Assembly (NCBI RefSeq): GCF_038622445.1
Contig: NZ_CP152019.1
Span: 682,001-746,000, forward strand
Length of the DNA: 64,000 bases
Reading direction: 5' to 3'
Source: Sporosarcina sp. FSL K6-1522
GTDB lineage: Bacteria > Bacillota > Bacilli > Bacillales_A > Planococcaceae
Shown here piece after piece: positions 27,245 through 37,123 of the stretch (the first letter of the stretch is position 1; each line of letters opens with the position of its first letter). The notes beneath the pieces are model-generated. The model searched no databases and was not told the DNA's origin. It worked only from the letters and a program-made list of their open reading frames with translations. Made by a program: the position numbers and the translations under genes.

Positions 27245-28556
27245 GTCCTGCACCTCCTAGTCCATCAGGTGAGTAACGGTGCCAACTGCCTTTTATCAAG
27301 TAAAACCAAGAAGGTTCCATCGTGAAAAAACCACGATCTTTATCATGCGTCATAAAATAGCCTAATGAAATTTCTTCAATGACATCAAAATCAACGTTGC
27401 TGGAGGTTTTAAGCTTATTGGCAACGTCAATCCCTGACGGCAGCTCCACTGTTGACTCTAACGGAAGTAATTCCAATGTATAATAGGGGCGGACATAACG
27501 AAAAACGCGTTTATCTCCCCAGATTTGTTCAATTTCTGTTAAGCCGGATTTGTCACTAAACACGGGTAGCCCTTGAACAAATAATTGAAACTTTACATGC
27601 CGCTCTTTTGGACTCATTGCCATATATCTGAAATCATCTGTCCAACCACCATGCTCATTTACAAAGTCAATCGTATTCAGTAACAATTCTGAAGGGATGG
27701 CAAGTTCATGGCTTTCTACAGCTGGAATATAGTACTCCAACATCTTGTTTTCAGTATCGACACTCATCTTGGCATGGTCGTCCCCAAATTCCTCATGTGT
27801 CGCTCCAATTTGGTTGGAACGTACAGTATTTGAACCACTAAACAAGGCGTCTCGGAAACGAGTCGTTTCAATTTCTCTTTGCAAATACGTATTCTGGATG
27901 ATTTCAACGGGAGCCGTCGGTACAGCGATAAATGTTGAATGATTCGGATTGGCCTCCGTGTATTCTCCCAACTCCATCCCCCACGCCAAAATGGAACGAT
28001 TAAAGTTCGGGTAGTTACCTATTTTGGCTTTTGCACTATACAGCAAGTTGTTCGTTCTACTCACAAAATAGAGATCCATTGTATTGCTCGCTTGATTCCA
28101 ATCAACAATCAGTCGATCAAAAGAATCCCCTGGTACATTTGAATCTTCGATGTTCAGGACACCATCATACACTGGAAATGGCACTTCACCATGAAAATAA
28201 AGCGTAAGCCGATTTGGTCTTCGCAATAAGCTATTCATTTCCTCTGCACCAAAATTGCTGTCCTCCAACGTGAACGCCGATACTTTCCACTTTTTCATTT
28301 CATTCAAAATATAATTAATATCTTCTGGCGCTGATGTACCTCTCAAGCCTTCCTCAAAATTGAAAACCATTTTGTACGGTTTTACGACTTCATCCATCGT
28401 TCTTTTTTCAGCAATGGGAATATCGCTAATCAACGGTTGTTCAGCCATGTCATAGCGTGGTGTATATGTCCAAATTGAAAAAGTAAATGTCACACTTAAG
28501 GCGACAAGCAGTAGTAAAATAATCGACTTCACTGGCTCAATATATTTCAATCCCAC
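27231..28556 (-). CDS. walH: WalK regulator WalH (YycH)
   Basis: 441 residues. One N-terminal membrane helix (SIILLLLVALSVTFTFSIWTY) and a large extracellular three-domain portion. Family role: negative control of the WalK kinase together with WalI. The start is a GTG that overlaps walK by 10 bases; a TTG two codons later is possible. The coding end overlaps walI. Translational coupling through the whole cluster. Confidence 0.93.
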   Translation of the reverse strand: MGLKYIEPVKSIILLLLVALSVTFTFSIWTYTPRYDMAEQPLISDIPIAEKRTMDEVVKPYKMVFNFEEGLRGTSAPEDINYILNEMKKWKVSAFTLEDSNFGAEEMNSLLRRPNRLTLYFHGEVPFPVYDGVLNIEDSNVPGDSFDRLIVDWNQASNTMDLYFVSRTNNLLYSAKAKIGNYPNFNRSILAWGMELGEYTEANPNHSTFIAVPTAPVEIIQNTYLQREIETTRFRDALFSGSNTVRSNQIGATHEEFGDDHAKMSVDTENKMLEYYIPAVESHELAIPSELLLNTIDFVNEHGGWTDDFRYMAMSPKERHVKFQLFVQGLPVFSDKSGLTEIEQIWGDKRVFRYVRPYYTLELLPLESTVELPSGIDVANKLKTSSNVDFDVIEEISLGYFMTHDKDRGFFTMEPSWFYLIKGSWHRYSPDGLGGAGLGLE

Positions 28557-30370
28557 TCACCGTCCTCTTGTTGTTCAAATGGCAGCGTAAAGAAGATGGT
28601 GGTCCCTCTGCCCTCTTCACTTTCCGCCCATATATCTCCCCCATGCGCCATGACCATTTCGCGTGCAATCGCAAGGCCAAGTCCCGTTCCTCCCATCGCT
28701 CGTGATCGTGCACGATCTGCGCGGTAGAACCTGTCAAAAATACGTTTGACATTTTCTTTTGGAATTCCCATACCATCATCTGAAATCATCACATTGATGA
28801 ATTGATCTGACACTGTTATACCGAAGCGCACATTACCGCCATTTGGGGAATACTTTAATGCATTAGAAATGATATTATCGATTACTTGCGTCATTTTATC
28901 TGTATCGATTTCAACAAATAAATCTGTTGATGGAAGTAAACGCTGAAAACGGACATCTTGTGACTTTGAAAAATCAAAGCGATCAATAATCGAGTTGAAA
29001 AAATGATTAAATTCAACCCACTCTTTATTCAAATCATAGTCTCTGCTATCCATTCTCGACAGTTTCAATAAATCATTCACGAGCCGAATCATCCGCTCTG
29101 TTTCAGTTTGCGTAACATGCAAAAATGCAGGTGCAATCTCTTCATTTTTCCATGCACCTTCAGCCAATGCTTCCAAATAGCTACGCATCGTCGTCAATGG
29201 CGTTCGTAGCTCATGTGATACGTTTGAAACGAACTCACGACGCTCCATATCGATTTTCTCTTGCTCTGTATTATCATGCAAGACAACAATCAGTCCATTC
29301 ACAAAACCTGTTTCCCGTTGTGTGACAGAAAAAGTAGCTCGCAAAATGTAAGGCCTTTCAACCGTACTAAAATCAAGCGCAATCGAATCGTTTATTTGAA
29401 TCAAATCTTCAAAGTCATATTCCTGTTCTACTCCAAGAATACTGGATATTGGGCGATTTAACACGATATCTCGGGTCATTCTCAGCATGCTAAGCGCTGA
29501 ATCATTAATAAGACTGACTCGTCCTTTCCGATCCGTTGCAATAACCCCATCCGTCATATTCTCAAGAACGGATGCAAGTTTCCGCCGCTCACTTTCCGTC
29601 GTCGACTGCGATTCTTGCAATTGGTTTGTTAAATGGTTAAAAGCAATTGCCAACTGTCCCATCTCATCATTGCCATAGACATGAACCTTCTGCGAATAGT
29701 TTCCTTTTGCCATTGCCTGTGCATGACGTCGCATATCCGATATCGGCCTCGTCATCGTCTGTGCGATAAAAATACCGAGAATGACCGTAATCGTCAATGA
29801 AACTGCCGTGCCTACTGCAAGGATTTCATTCACTTCATCGATTTGTGTAAATACCTTTTCAATATCCGACTCCACATATAACGTTCCAATGACTTCTTTT
29901 CCCGATGTAATGGGCATTGCGCGGACCCATATTCTATATCCCTTATTATCGAGACGAATCGTATCCGCTGGTGATTCAGATGTTAACGACTTACGAATAA
30001 TTTCATCCTTGGACACCTGACCAATCATCGATCGATTTTCCAAGACGGACGTCGCTAACACCGTATATTTTGAATTAATAACTCGAGTTTCATTGATATC
30101 TTCTGAAGTAAAACCATTTAAAACATTCTTCAAGCTCTCTTCCAATGCTTTCGGATCATCTGTAAACTTTCCGTTATTCATTTCCTCACGCACGCTAAAC
30201 TCCATCATGTTCATCCGATCGTCAATGGATTGCGTGAAGTTCTTTTTTAGCGTCTCTTCGAGTTCACTTGCAAAGTAAAGCCCAATAATTTGCATCGCAA
30301 TCAAAATTAGCATGACATAAATCAGCACAAACTTTACGTGGATGGATCGAAAAAATCCTACTTTCTGCAT
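28547..30370 (-). CDS. walK: Essential cell-wall sensor histidine kinase WalK (YycG)
   Basis: 607 residues. Two membrane helices (about 14-36 and 183-203) flanking an extracellular PAS-like sensor, HAMP, a cytoplasmic PAS domain, and a kinase with His in EFVSNVSHELRTPLTTM, N-box IISNALKYS, G1 DDGMGIP and GTGLGLAIA. WalK controls peptidoglycan hydrolase genes through WalR. Start at MQKVGFFRSIHVKF, 9 bases after AGGAG and two bases past the walR stop codon; an upstream in-frame extension inside walR is spurious. Confidence 0.97.
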   Translation of the reverse strand: MQKVGFFRSIHVKFVLIYVMLILIAMQIIGLYFASELEETLKKNFTQSIDDRMNMMEFSVREEMNNGKFTDDPKALEESLKNVLNGFTSEDINETRVINSKYTVLATSVLENRSMIGQVSKDEIIRKSLTSESPADTIRLDNKGYRIWVRAMPITSGKEVIGTLYVESDIEKVFTQIDEVNEILAVGTAVSLTITVILGIFIAQTMTRPISDMRRHAQAMAKGNYSQKVHVYGNDEMGQLAIAFNHLTNQLQESQSTTESERRKLASVLENMTDGVIATDRKGRVSLINDSALSMLRMTRDIVLNRPISSILGVEQEYDFEDLIQINDSIALDFSTVERPYILRATFSVTQRETGFVNGLIVVLHDNTEQEKIDMERREFVSNVSHELRTPLTTMRSYLEALAEGAWKNEEIAPAFLHVTQTETERMIRLVNDLLKLSRMDSRDYDLNKEWVEFNHFFNSIIDRFDFSKSQDVRFQRLLPSTDLFVEIDTDKMTQVIDNIISNALKYSPNGGNVRFGITVSDQFINVMISDDGMGIPKENVKRIFDRFYRADRARSRAMGGTGLGLAIAREMVMAHGGDIWAESEEGRGTTIFFTLPFEQQEDGEWD

Positions 30371-30375
30371 CGCAT

Positions 30376-31086
30376 TTACTCCTGTTCTGGATCTCGTAAA
30401 TAATAACCAACACCACGTCTTGTGACAATCCATGCCGGATGACTTGGTGTATCTTCAATTTTTTCACGCAGGCGTCGAATCGTCACATCGACCGTTCGCA
30501 CATCACCAAAATAGTCATAGCCCCAAACCGTTTGCAATAAATGCTCACGCGTCATCACTTGACCGATATGTTTGGCTAGATAATGCAGCAACTCAAACTC
30601 GCGATGGGTCAGTTCGATTGTTTCATCTCTTTTCAATACAAGATAGGCATCCGGCTGAATAATCAGATTGCCGACTGTAATATCGTTCGTCGACTCCTCT
30701 TGTTCTTCTGCGACAGATTTCATATGTCGACGTAAATTTGCTTTTACCCGGGCAATGAGCTCTCTCGTTCCAAATGGTTTGGTTACATAATCATCAGCAC
30801 CTAGTTCTAAGCCAAGTACTTTATCAATTTCCGAGTCTTTTGCAGTTAGCATAATGATGGGAAAATCGTACTTTTTCCGGACTTCCCGGCATACTTCCAT
30901 ACCATCTCGCTTCGGTAACATAATATCGAGCAACATAATATCCGGCTTCACTTCTTCGACCTTCTCTAATGCTTCATCCCCATCATAGGCACAGAACACC
31001 GTAAAGCCTTCTTTTTTTAAATTAAACTCCAAAATATCCGCAATTGGTCTTTCATCATCAACAACGAGAATTGTTTTATCTTGCAT
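30376..31086 (-). CDS. walR: Essential response regulator WalR (YycF)
   Basis: 236 residues. OmpR-type: receiver with DDE at 10-12, phosphoacceptor Asp54 ([13 protein letters not shown]), Lys in [11 protein letters not shown], and a winged-helix domain ending [15 protein letters not shown]. Start is ATG ([12 protein letters not shown]), 8 bases after AAGGGG; eleven codons upstream are not supported. First gene of walRKHIJ-htrA. A perfect Noc-binding palindrome lies 93-106 bases upstream of the start. Confidence 0.97.
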   Translation of the reverse strand: MQDKTILVVDDERPIADILEFNLKKEGFTVFCAYDGDEALEKVEEVKPDIMLLDIMLPKRDGMEVCREVRKKYDFPIIMLTAKDSEIDKVLGLELGADDYVTKPFGTRELIARVKANLRRHMKSVAEEQEESTNDITVGNLIIQPDAYLVLKRDETIELTHREFELLHYLAKHIGQVMTREHLLQTVWGYDYFGDVRTVDVTIRRLREKIEDTPSHPAWIVTRRGVGYYLRDPEQE

Positions 31087-31178
31087 GCTTATTACCCCTT
31101 CCCGCCCTATTGGCACCACTCTAATTGTTCTTTTACTCTATCATTGTTCACGATGATTCGCACGTCCTACTTTCTATC

Positions 31179-31192
31179 ATTTCCCGGGAAAT
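31179..31192. promoter_or_regulatory. Noc-binding site (NBS)
   Basis: The 14-base palindrome ATTTCCCGGGAAAT exactly matches the known Noc nucleoid-occlusion recognition sequence. It lies between the walR promoter region and the terminator of the peptidase gene, and Noc itself is encoded at 46.0-46.9 kb. Confidence 0.85.
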
Positions 31193-31206
31193 ACTTAAAA
31201 GAAGAT

Positions 31207-31243
31207 GAAAGAAAAGGACAGTACCACTTTGTGTACTGTCCCT
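31207..31243 (-). terminator. Intrinsic terminator of the M23 peptidase gene
   Basis: 9-bp stem GGACAGTAC (31216-31224 with 31233-31241), then TTTTCTTTC on the minus strand. Confidence 0.85.
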
Positions 31244-31254
31244 CATTACCTCTA

Positions 31255-32727
31255 TTATCTCAACACACTCATCGGATTGATATTCGTACCATTCTTGATA
31301 ACTTCAAAGTGAAGATGAACACCTGTTGAACGACCTGTTGAACCCATTACGCCTATCTTAGTACCTCGCGAGACAACTTGTCCTACACGTACATCCATCG
31401 AAGCTAGATGGCCGTACAACGTCTCATAGCCATTGTTATGCTTAATGACAATTCGGTTGCCATACGTACCATAGACGCCTACAGCTGTCACAACTCCATT
31501 GTCTGCTGCTAGAATCGAACGTGATGAAGGACGAGCGATATCCATCCCCAAATGTGTGCTGCCCCAGCGTGCACCCATTGGACTGGATACATAACCACCA
31601 ACTGTTGGCCAAACGAAAGTGCCTGTTCCTCTTGAAGGTACTACTTTTGTCCCTACAACAGTCACTTGGTCAATTGGTTCCGTCAACGTTTTTTCTTCCA
31701 ATGTTGATTTCCCAATCACCTGACCGTTTTGTTTGCGAATTTGTTCTGTAACTTCCTTCTGACCGTCCACGCCTTTTTGCGTTACATTTTTGTCACCTTT
31801 ATATGCGGAGCTATCTTCTTTTGTTACTTGTTTATGTTGAATCGTTTCCACCTTTTTTGATTCATAGTGAACTTCAACCTCTACGTAAGGTTCAAAAACA
31901 ATAACGTTTAACTCATCATCTATATGCAAAATGGTCTCTGTCGTCATCCCTGGATTCACTTCGAGCAATTCTGCAGTTGTCATCTTGTGAGCAGCTGCAA
32001 TCTTTTCAAAGACGTCACCCGATTTAACTACATATTTCTTTTCAATCTGTTTCCCTTTGTTCAATTGACTCAATGCTTGCTCAACACTTAGTACAGCTTC
32101 AGGTGCTGTTTTCCCTTTTTCTGATTGGATATTAGCACTTAATAAGATGTTTGTTACACGCGTTTCACCAGCCTGTAACGGTGGTAATGGTTCAGTTGAC
32201 GCCACACGTGCTTCAAATTGTGTTAGTTCAGCCTCACTAACCGATTGAAGTTTTAGCTGACGAAGTAACTCCTCATAAGCCCTTGCATCTTTAACATAAA
32301 GCGCTACATCATCGTTCACACTAACTCCAACTGCTTCTGCCTCGACAGTCAGCGTGGATTGGAGCTTTTCCAAAACGTTCACGTCATCTGTTTCGGCAAC
32401 AAAGACCCGCTCTGGAATGACTGATAATTCGTTCGCAATACTTAGTGGCAGCTCACCAAATTCAGTGGTGGCTTGCTGTAATTTCCGTTCCTTTAGTTGC
32501 TCTAACTGTTGCTCATCAGAGAGCATCCCGATATATTCTCCACTCGAATAGACATGATATATCGTAGACAAACCTGCATTCTCTACTACCTTTGCGAAAA
32601 CGGTATTCATGCTAAGACCAGCTAGCATGATCGTAATGATGATAACGTGCGGAATACGTTTCAGCGATTTGTTCATCCCTGTCTGTCTACCCGCCCGTTC
32701 ATCCTTATGACTTTTCTTGAAAATCAT
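31255..32727 (-). CDS. Secreted M23 metallopeptidase with LysM and G5 domains
   Basis: 490 residues. Signal/anchor helix at about 25-45 (HVIIITIMLAGLSMNTVFA), a helical N-terminal region, a LysM peptidoglycan-binding module (about 235-285, KYVVKSGDVFEKIAAAHKM), a G5 domain (about 290-365), and a C-terminal lysostaphin-type endopeptidase with HLGMD and HLHFE zinc-ligand motifs. It should cleave peptide cross-links in the wall. AAGGAG 8 bases before the ATG. It lies directly upstream of walRK in a spot where such a hydrolase could be WalR controlled; a near-consensus repeat sits about 300 bases upstream (TGTAAA and TGTAAT spaced by 4). Confidence 0.93.
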   Translation of the reverse strand: MIFKKSHKDERAGRQTGMNKSLKRIPHVIIITIMLAGLSMNTVFAKVVENAGLSTIYHVYSSGEYIGMLSDEQQLEQLKERKLQQATTEFGELPLSIANELSVIPERVFVAETDDVNVLEKLQSTLTVEAEAVGVSVNDDVALYVKDARAYEELLRQLKLQSVSEAELTQFEARVASTEPLPPLQAGETRVTNILLSANIQSEKGKTAPEAVLSVEQALSQLNKGKQIEKKYVVKSGDVFEKIAAAHKMTTAELLEVNPGMTTETILHIDDELNVIVFEPYVEVEVHYESKKVETIQHKQVTKEDSSAYKGDKNVTQKGVDGQKEVTEQIRKQNGQVIGKSTLEEKTLTEPIDQVTVVGTKVVPSRGTGTFVWPTVGGYVSSPMGARWGSTHLGMDIARPSSRSILAADNGVVTAVGVYGTYGNRIVIKHNNGYETLYGHLASMDVRVGQVVSRGTKIGVMGSTGRSTGVHLHFEVIKNGTNINPMSVLR

Positions 32728-33274
32728 GTAGTAAACTCCTTCTATCGATCAATCGAAAACGATTGTATACGTGTATATTGATTTTTGCACTTCTTCAATT
32801 TAACATATCTAATCTAGCACTTGTGAGATTACAGTCCTTTGTAATACGTTTGTATAATACCTTCCAAGTATTCTCGATTACTTATAATTACTGGTATTTT
32901 TCAACGTTACTATCGGTCAATCATCTCTTTTTTAGCGCTTTTTTTACGTTTTTCTGCCTATTTGACTGTTACAATGAACATTTTTTCGTCATCTTTGTCA
33001 TAATCCCAGTTTTTGGTTCTTTTATTACATGTCTTTACAGACAAAAAGTTGACACTTTCTTTACTTATTTCTCCAATTCTATATGACTTGAACTAAATAA
33101 TCTTACTAACAACACTCGGCGCTTGCGGATACCTCCCGCCATAAGCCAGGCAGAAAACCACTGCCAGTCTCACGGCTTCGGCGACGGCTTGTAAGGTACC
33201 TTCGCTGAATAGTAGGTGAAAATCTTACATGCCACCTATGTATAGACTGTCTCTCATTTTTCATCTACTCCATC
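32728..33274. other. Long intergenic region between dnaB and the M23 peptidase gene
   Basis: About 550 bases without a credible ORF. The left ~330 bases are AT-rich and form the leader/promoter of the M23 gene, including the TGTAAA-N4-TGTAAT repeat (minus strand, about 33027-33042). The right part (about 33115-33240) is GC-richer with short inverted repeats and some resemblance to the dispersed repeats. In B. subtilis purA sits at this position; it is absent here. Confidence 0.55.
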
Positions 33275-33320
33275 AAAAAAAACACACCGGTTGAAGAAAT
33301 GATCCTCTTCAATCGGCGTG
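33275..33320 (-). terminator. Intrinsic terminator of dnaB helicase gene
   Basis: Near-perfect 15-bp stem (CACGCCGATTGAAGA with TCTTCAACCGGTGTG) and eight T residues on the minus strand, right after the stop. Confidence 0.9.
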
Positions 33321-33323
33321 CTT

Positions 33324-34676
33324 TTAATAGGCTGGTTGTTCGTGTTGACTCCAGTCAATGTTGACGAATTTGTTGTATTCTTTTGCGAAAGCGAGTGAGA
33401 CAGTACCCGTTGGACCGTTACGCTGCTTGGCAATGATGATTTCAATGATATTTTGGTTTTCTGTTTCTTTATCATAATAATCTTCACGATAAAGGAACGA
33501 CACGATGTCCGCATCTTGCTCGATACTCCCAGACTCCCGGAGATCCGACATCATCGGGCGCTTATCTTGACGCTGCTCTACACCACGGGAGAGCTGAGAT
33601 AATGCGATGACACATACTTTTAACTCCCTTGCCAGTCCTTTTAATGAACGGGAGATTTCCGATACTTCTTGTTGCCTATTTTCCCCTGCACGACCACTAC
33701 CGGAAATCAATTGTAAATAATCGATGATAATCATGCCTAGTCCGTGTTCTTGCTGTAGGCGACGACATTTTGAGCGAATTTCATTGACACGGATACCGGA
33801 AGAATCATCGATGAAAATACCGGCATTCGACAGGCTCCCCATCGCCATCGTCAGTTTGCGCCAGTCTTCCGCTTCTAGCGTTCCCGTCCGCATCACCTGC
33901 GCGTCAATATTTCCTTCTGCACAGAGCATCCGCGTAACTAGCTGATCTGCGCCCATCTCCAAACTAAAGATAGCCACATTCTCATTTGTTCTTGTGGCTA
34001 CGTTTTGAGCCACATTCAAGGCAAATGCTGTCTTACCTACAGAAGGACGGGCCGCGAGAATGACCAAATCATTGCGCTGAAAGCCGGCCGTCATTTTATC
34101 TAAATCGGTGAAGCCCGACGGAATACCCGTGATATCTCCCTGACGCGTATGAAGAAGCTCGATGTTGTCGTACGTTTCAACGAGTACATCTTTAATATGT
34201 CGGAAGTCACCTGCATTTTTCCGATTGGAAACTTCCATCATTTTCTTTTCTGCCTCGGATAATAACGCCTCTACTTCGTCTTCCCTTGTATAGCCGTCTT
34301 CCACAATCGTTGTGGCAACACGGATAAGACGTCTTAGAAGTGCCTTCTCTTCAACAATATTGGCATAATGTACGATATTGGCTGCAGTTGGCACAGTGTT
34401 GGCGATTTCCATTAAATATGAAATTCCGCCAACATCCTCCAACTCCTTTTTCGCCGACAGCTCTTCAGTAACCGTCACAACGTCAATTGCTTGTCCTTTG
34501 TCACTCAAGCTAATCATCGTATCGAAAATTTTCTGATGCGCAATCCTATAGAAGTCTTCAGGTGTGAGTACTTCTGCCGCTGTAATGAGCGCTTGCGGTT
34601 CAAGGAAGATAGCTCCAATGACCGACTGCTCCGCTTCATTATTATGTGGTGGGACGCGATCGATCATCTGGTCCAT
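33324..34676 (-). CDS. dnaB: Replicative DNA helicase (DnaB-type; DnaC in B. subtilis)
   Basis: 450 residues. N-terminal domain (PPHNNEAEQSVIGAIF) for primase and helicase collar, and a RecA-like motor with Walker A ARPSVGKTAFALN, Walker B MIIIDYLQLI and DLRESGSIEQDADI. Hexameric helicase that unwinds the fork ahead of the polymerase. Fifteen bases downstream of rplI, so rplI-dnaB are likely one transcript, as in B. subtilis. Confidence 0.98.
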   Translation of the reverse strand: MDQMIDRVPPHNNEAEQSVIGAIFLEPQALITAAEVLTPEDFYRIAHQKIFDTMISLSDKGQAIDVVTVTEELSAKKELEDVGGISYLMEIANTVPTAANIVHYANIVEEKALLRRLIRVATTIVEDGYTREDEVEALLSEAEKKMMEVSNRKNAGDFRHIKDVLVETYDNIELLHTRQGDITGIPSGFTDLDKMTAGFQRNDLVILAARPSVGKTAFALNVAQNVATRTNENVAIFSLEMGADQLVTRMLCAEGNIDAQVMRTGTLEAEDWRKLTMAMGSLSNAGIFIDDSSGIRVNEIRSKCRRLQQEHGLGMIIIDYLQLISGSGRAGENRQQEVSEISRSLKGLARELKVCVIALSQLSRGVEQRQDKRPMMSDLRESGSIEQDADIVSFLYREDYYDKETENQNIIEIIIAKQRNGPTGTVSLAFAKEYNKFVNIDWSQHEQPAY

Positions 34677-34691
34677 CTGTCTATCCCCTTA

Positions 34692-35138
34692 TTATTCTTC
34701 TACAACATGTACTTTAAATGTTGCGACTACGTCCGGGTGAAGTTTCACCGGTACATTCGTATAGCCAAGTGCACGAATAGCATCTGGCAAATCCATTTTA
34801 CGACGATCTACTTTAATGCCTTCACTTTTATTTAATGCATCTGCAATTTGTTTTGTTGTAATTGAACCGAATAGGCGGCCACCTTCACCCGATTTTGCTT
34901 TCAGTTCAACAGTAATTGTATCGATTTTTTCTTTCAACTGTTTGGCAGCTGCCAATTCTTCAGCCGCATCTTTCTGCGTACGCTTTTCCTGGCCATCAAG
35001 TGCACTTAAATTAGCAGGTGTCGCTTCAATAGCTAGCTTATTTTTCAACAGGAAGTTCTGTGCATAACCTACTGCTACATCCTTCACTTCACCTTTTTTC
35101 CCTTTACCCTTAACGTCTTGTAAGAAGATTACTTTCAT
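34692..35138 (-). CDS. rplI: 50S ribosomal protein L9
   Basis: 148 residues, normal length. N-terminal globular domain [20 protein letters not shown], a long connecting helix and C-terminal domain with [16 protein letters not shown]. Start overlaps the gdpP stop (TAATG), indicating coupled translation. Confidence 0.98.
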   Translation of the reverse strand: MKVIFLQDVKGKGKKGEVKDVAVGYAQNFLLKNKLAIEATPANLSALDGQEKRTQKDAAEELAAAKQLKEKIDTITVELKAKSGEGGRLFGSITTKQIADALNKSEGIKVDRRKMDLPDAIRALGYTNVPVKLHPDVVATFKVHVVEE

Positions 35139-37117
35139 TATGAATTTCCCCTCTCCATTTTAATCTCTACTATTGATTTTAACATGGCTTCGGCTTCCTC
35201 AACAGATTCTACGTCTAACTGACATGCAGCATTCGTCAAATGTCCGCCTCCACCGAGCTCCTCCATCACAAGTTGCACATTGAGTTCACCAAGCGATCTG
35301 GCGCTTATCCCAATTTTTCCGTCTGCGCGTGGTGCAATGACAAATGACGCCAACACACCTTGCATCGTGAGCAAAATATCTGCCGTTTGTGCAATCATGA
35401 CCGAACCGTAAGCCACACCATCCTTGCCTTTCGCAATGGCAATGCCGTCTGTAGACAGTTCCACGGTTTCAACTAGCTTGGCTCGGTCAATATAGGTTCC
35501 GATATCTTCCTTCAATAGGCGTTGCACAAAAACGGTATCTGCACCTTTTGTCCGTAAGTACGATGCAGCCTCAAATGTTCGAGCACCTGTCCGAAGGGTA
35601 AAGCTTTTCGTATCGACTACAATGCCTGCAAGTAGCGCAGTCGATTCAAGCATCGTCAGCTTTTCATTTCTCGGTTGATATTCAATCAGCTCAGTCACCA
35701 ATTCCGCAGTCGAAGACGCATACGGCTCCATATAGACGAGCATCGTGTTATTGATAAACTCCTCACCACGCCTGTGATGATCAATGACAACAACCTTTTC
35801 AGCCTTCTCAATGATTCGCTCATCAATGACCATGCTTGGTTTATGTGTATCGACTACAATCACTAGCGACTTCTCTGTAATCATGGACAGTGCGCTTTCT
35901 GGGCTAATAAACTGCCTAAAAAGCTCTTCCTCTTGCTCAATCTCATCCATTAACCGTGTAACGCTACCGTCTAACTCATTGAAATTGACGACTACATAGC
36001 CTTCTATATGATTCATGCGTGCCATCTTTCGAACACCAATTGCAGCGCCAATTGCATCCATATCCGGAACTTTATGCCCCATAATGAATACTTTGTCGCT
36101 GCCTTGTATTAAATCCCGTAAAGCATGTGAAATAACCCTCGCACGGACGCGTGTCCGCTTTTCTACCGGATTCGTCTTGCCACCAAAAAACTTCAATTTT
36201 CCATCTGAGCGCTTAATAGCAACCTGATCACCACCGCGGCCAAGTACAAGATCCAAGCTGGATTGTGCCAGCTCACCAAGTTCAATGAGTGAAGCAGACC
36301 CAGTCCCAACACCAATACTCAGTGTGAGTGCTGTACTTTGTTTAGCAGTCGCCTCACGAATCGTATCTAAAATCGCAAATTTAGTTTTTTCAAGATTAGC
36401 TAATGTCTCTTCATTAAACACAGCAAGGAAACGATCAGAGGCAGTGCGCTTCGTAAAAATACCATTCTCCATCGCCCAGCTGTTGAGGAGCGATGTAACA
36501 AGCGAATTGAGCTGGCTTCTCGTCTGATCATCCATGGCCTGCGCAAGCTCGTCATAATTATCAATCAGAATATTGCCGAGGACTGTACGATCTGCATAGT
36601 AGAGCGACTCCATCTCTACTTGTCCTGTAATATCAAACAAATAAATCAGTTTCTCTTCTGCTTTGTAAAATACATTATACGAACGTCCCTTTGCGGTCAA
36701 GACAGCTTGTTCGGGATTGTCATTCTTCACAATCGAAGCAAATTGCCCCGATAAATCGAAAAGCTCCTTGCCAATACAAGATTCCATTTCAAATATTTTA
36801 GCTACATGAGGATTTGCCCACTCAACCAAATTTTTGTCATTAATGAGCAGGATGCCGATGGGTAATTCCAAAAGTGCTTCTTCCCCCACTTTTTTCATCC
36901 TATAGGACAATGTTTCAATATGCTTTTCAGTTTCCACATAGGTTTTGCTTTCAGTTTTCCAAGCTGCTCCTATGGCTACTGTAAACACGATAAAGAACAA
37001 AAGTCCAAGCCAAAATTTCAAAATTAGCAAGAATAGTGTTGCCATCACACCAAGGAACGACAGCAGTGCCAATGGATAACGTATTGCTCTTGTTCTAAAA
37101 AACGACGTCATTGTCAC
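35138..37117 (-). CDS. gdpP: c-di-AMP phosphodiesterase GdpP (YybT)
   Basis: 659 residues. Two N-terminal membrane helices (about 12-55), a PAS domain (about 85-140), a degenerate GGDEF domain (about 170-300), and a DHH/DHHA1 phosphodiesterase ([30 protein letters not shown], and [13 protein letters not shown]). It hydrolyses cyclic di-AMP to pApA, thereby tuning wall stability, potassium and beta-lactam tolerance. Operon yybS-gdpP-rplI; gdpP starts 7 bases after yybS. Confidence 0.96.
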   Translation of the reverse strand: MTMTSFFRTRAIRYPLALLSFLGVMATLFLLILKFWLGLLFFIVFTVAIGAAWKTESKTYVETEKHIETLSYRMKKVGEEALLELPIGILLINDKNLVEWANPHVAKIFEMESCIGKELFDLSGQFASIVKNDNPEQAVLTAKGRSYNVFYKAEEKLIYLFDITGQVEMESLYYADRTVLGNILIDNYDELAQAMDDQTRSQLNSLVTSLLNSWAMENGIFTKRTASDRFLAVFNEETLANLEKTKFAILDTIREATAKQSTALTLSIGVGTGSASLIELGELAQSSLDLVLGRGGDQVAIKRSDGKLKFFGGKTNPVEKRTRVRARVISHALRDLIQGSDKVFIMGHKVPDMDAIGAAIGVRKMARMNHIEGYVVVNFNELDGSVTRLMDEIEQEEELFRQFISPESALSMITEKSLVIVVDTHKPSMVIDERIIEKAEKVVVIDHHRRGEEFINNTMLVYMEPYASSTAELVTELIEYQPRNEKLTMLESTALLAGIVVDTKSFTLRTGARTFEAASYLRTKGADTVFVQRLLKEDIGTYIDRAKLVETVELSTDGIAIAKGKDGVAYGSVMIAQTADILLTMQGVLASFVIAPRADGKIGISARSLGELNVQLVMEELGGGGHLTNAACQLDVESVEEAEAMLKSIVEIKMERGNS

Positions 37118-37123
37118 AACCCC

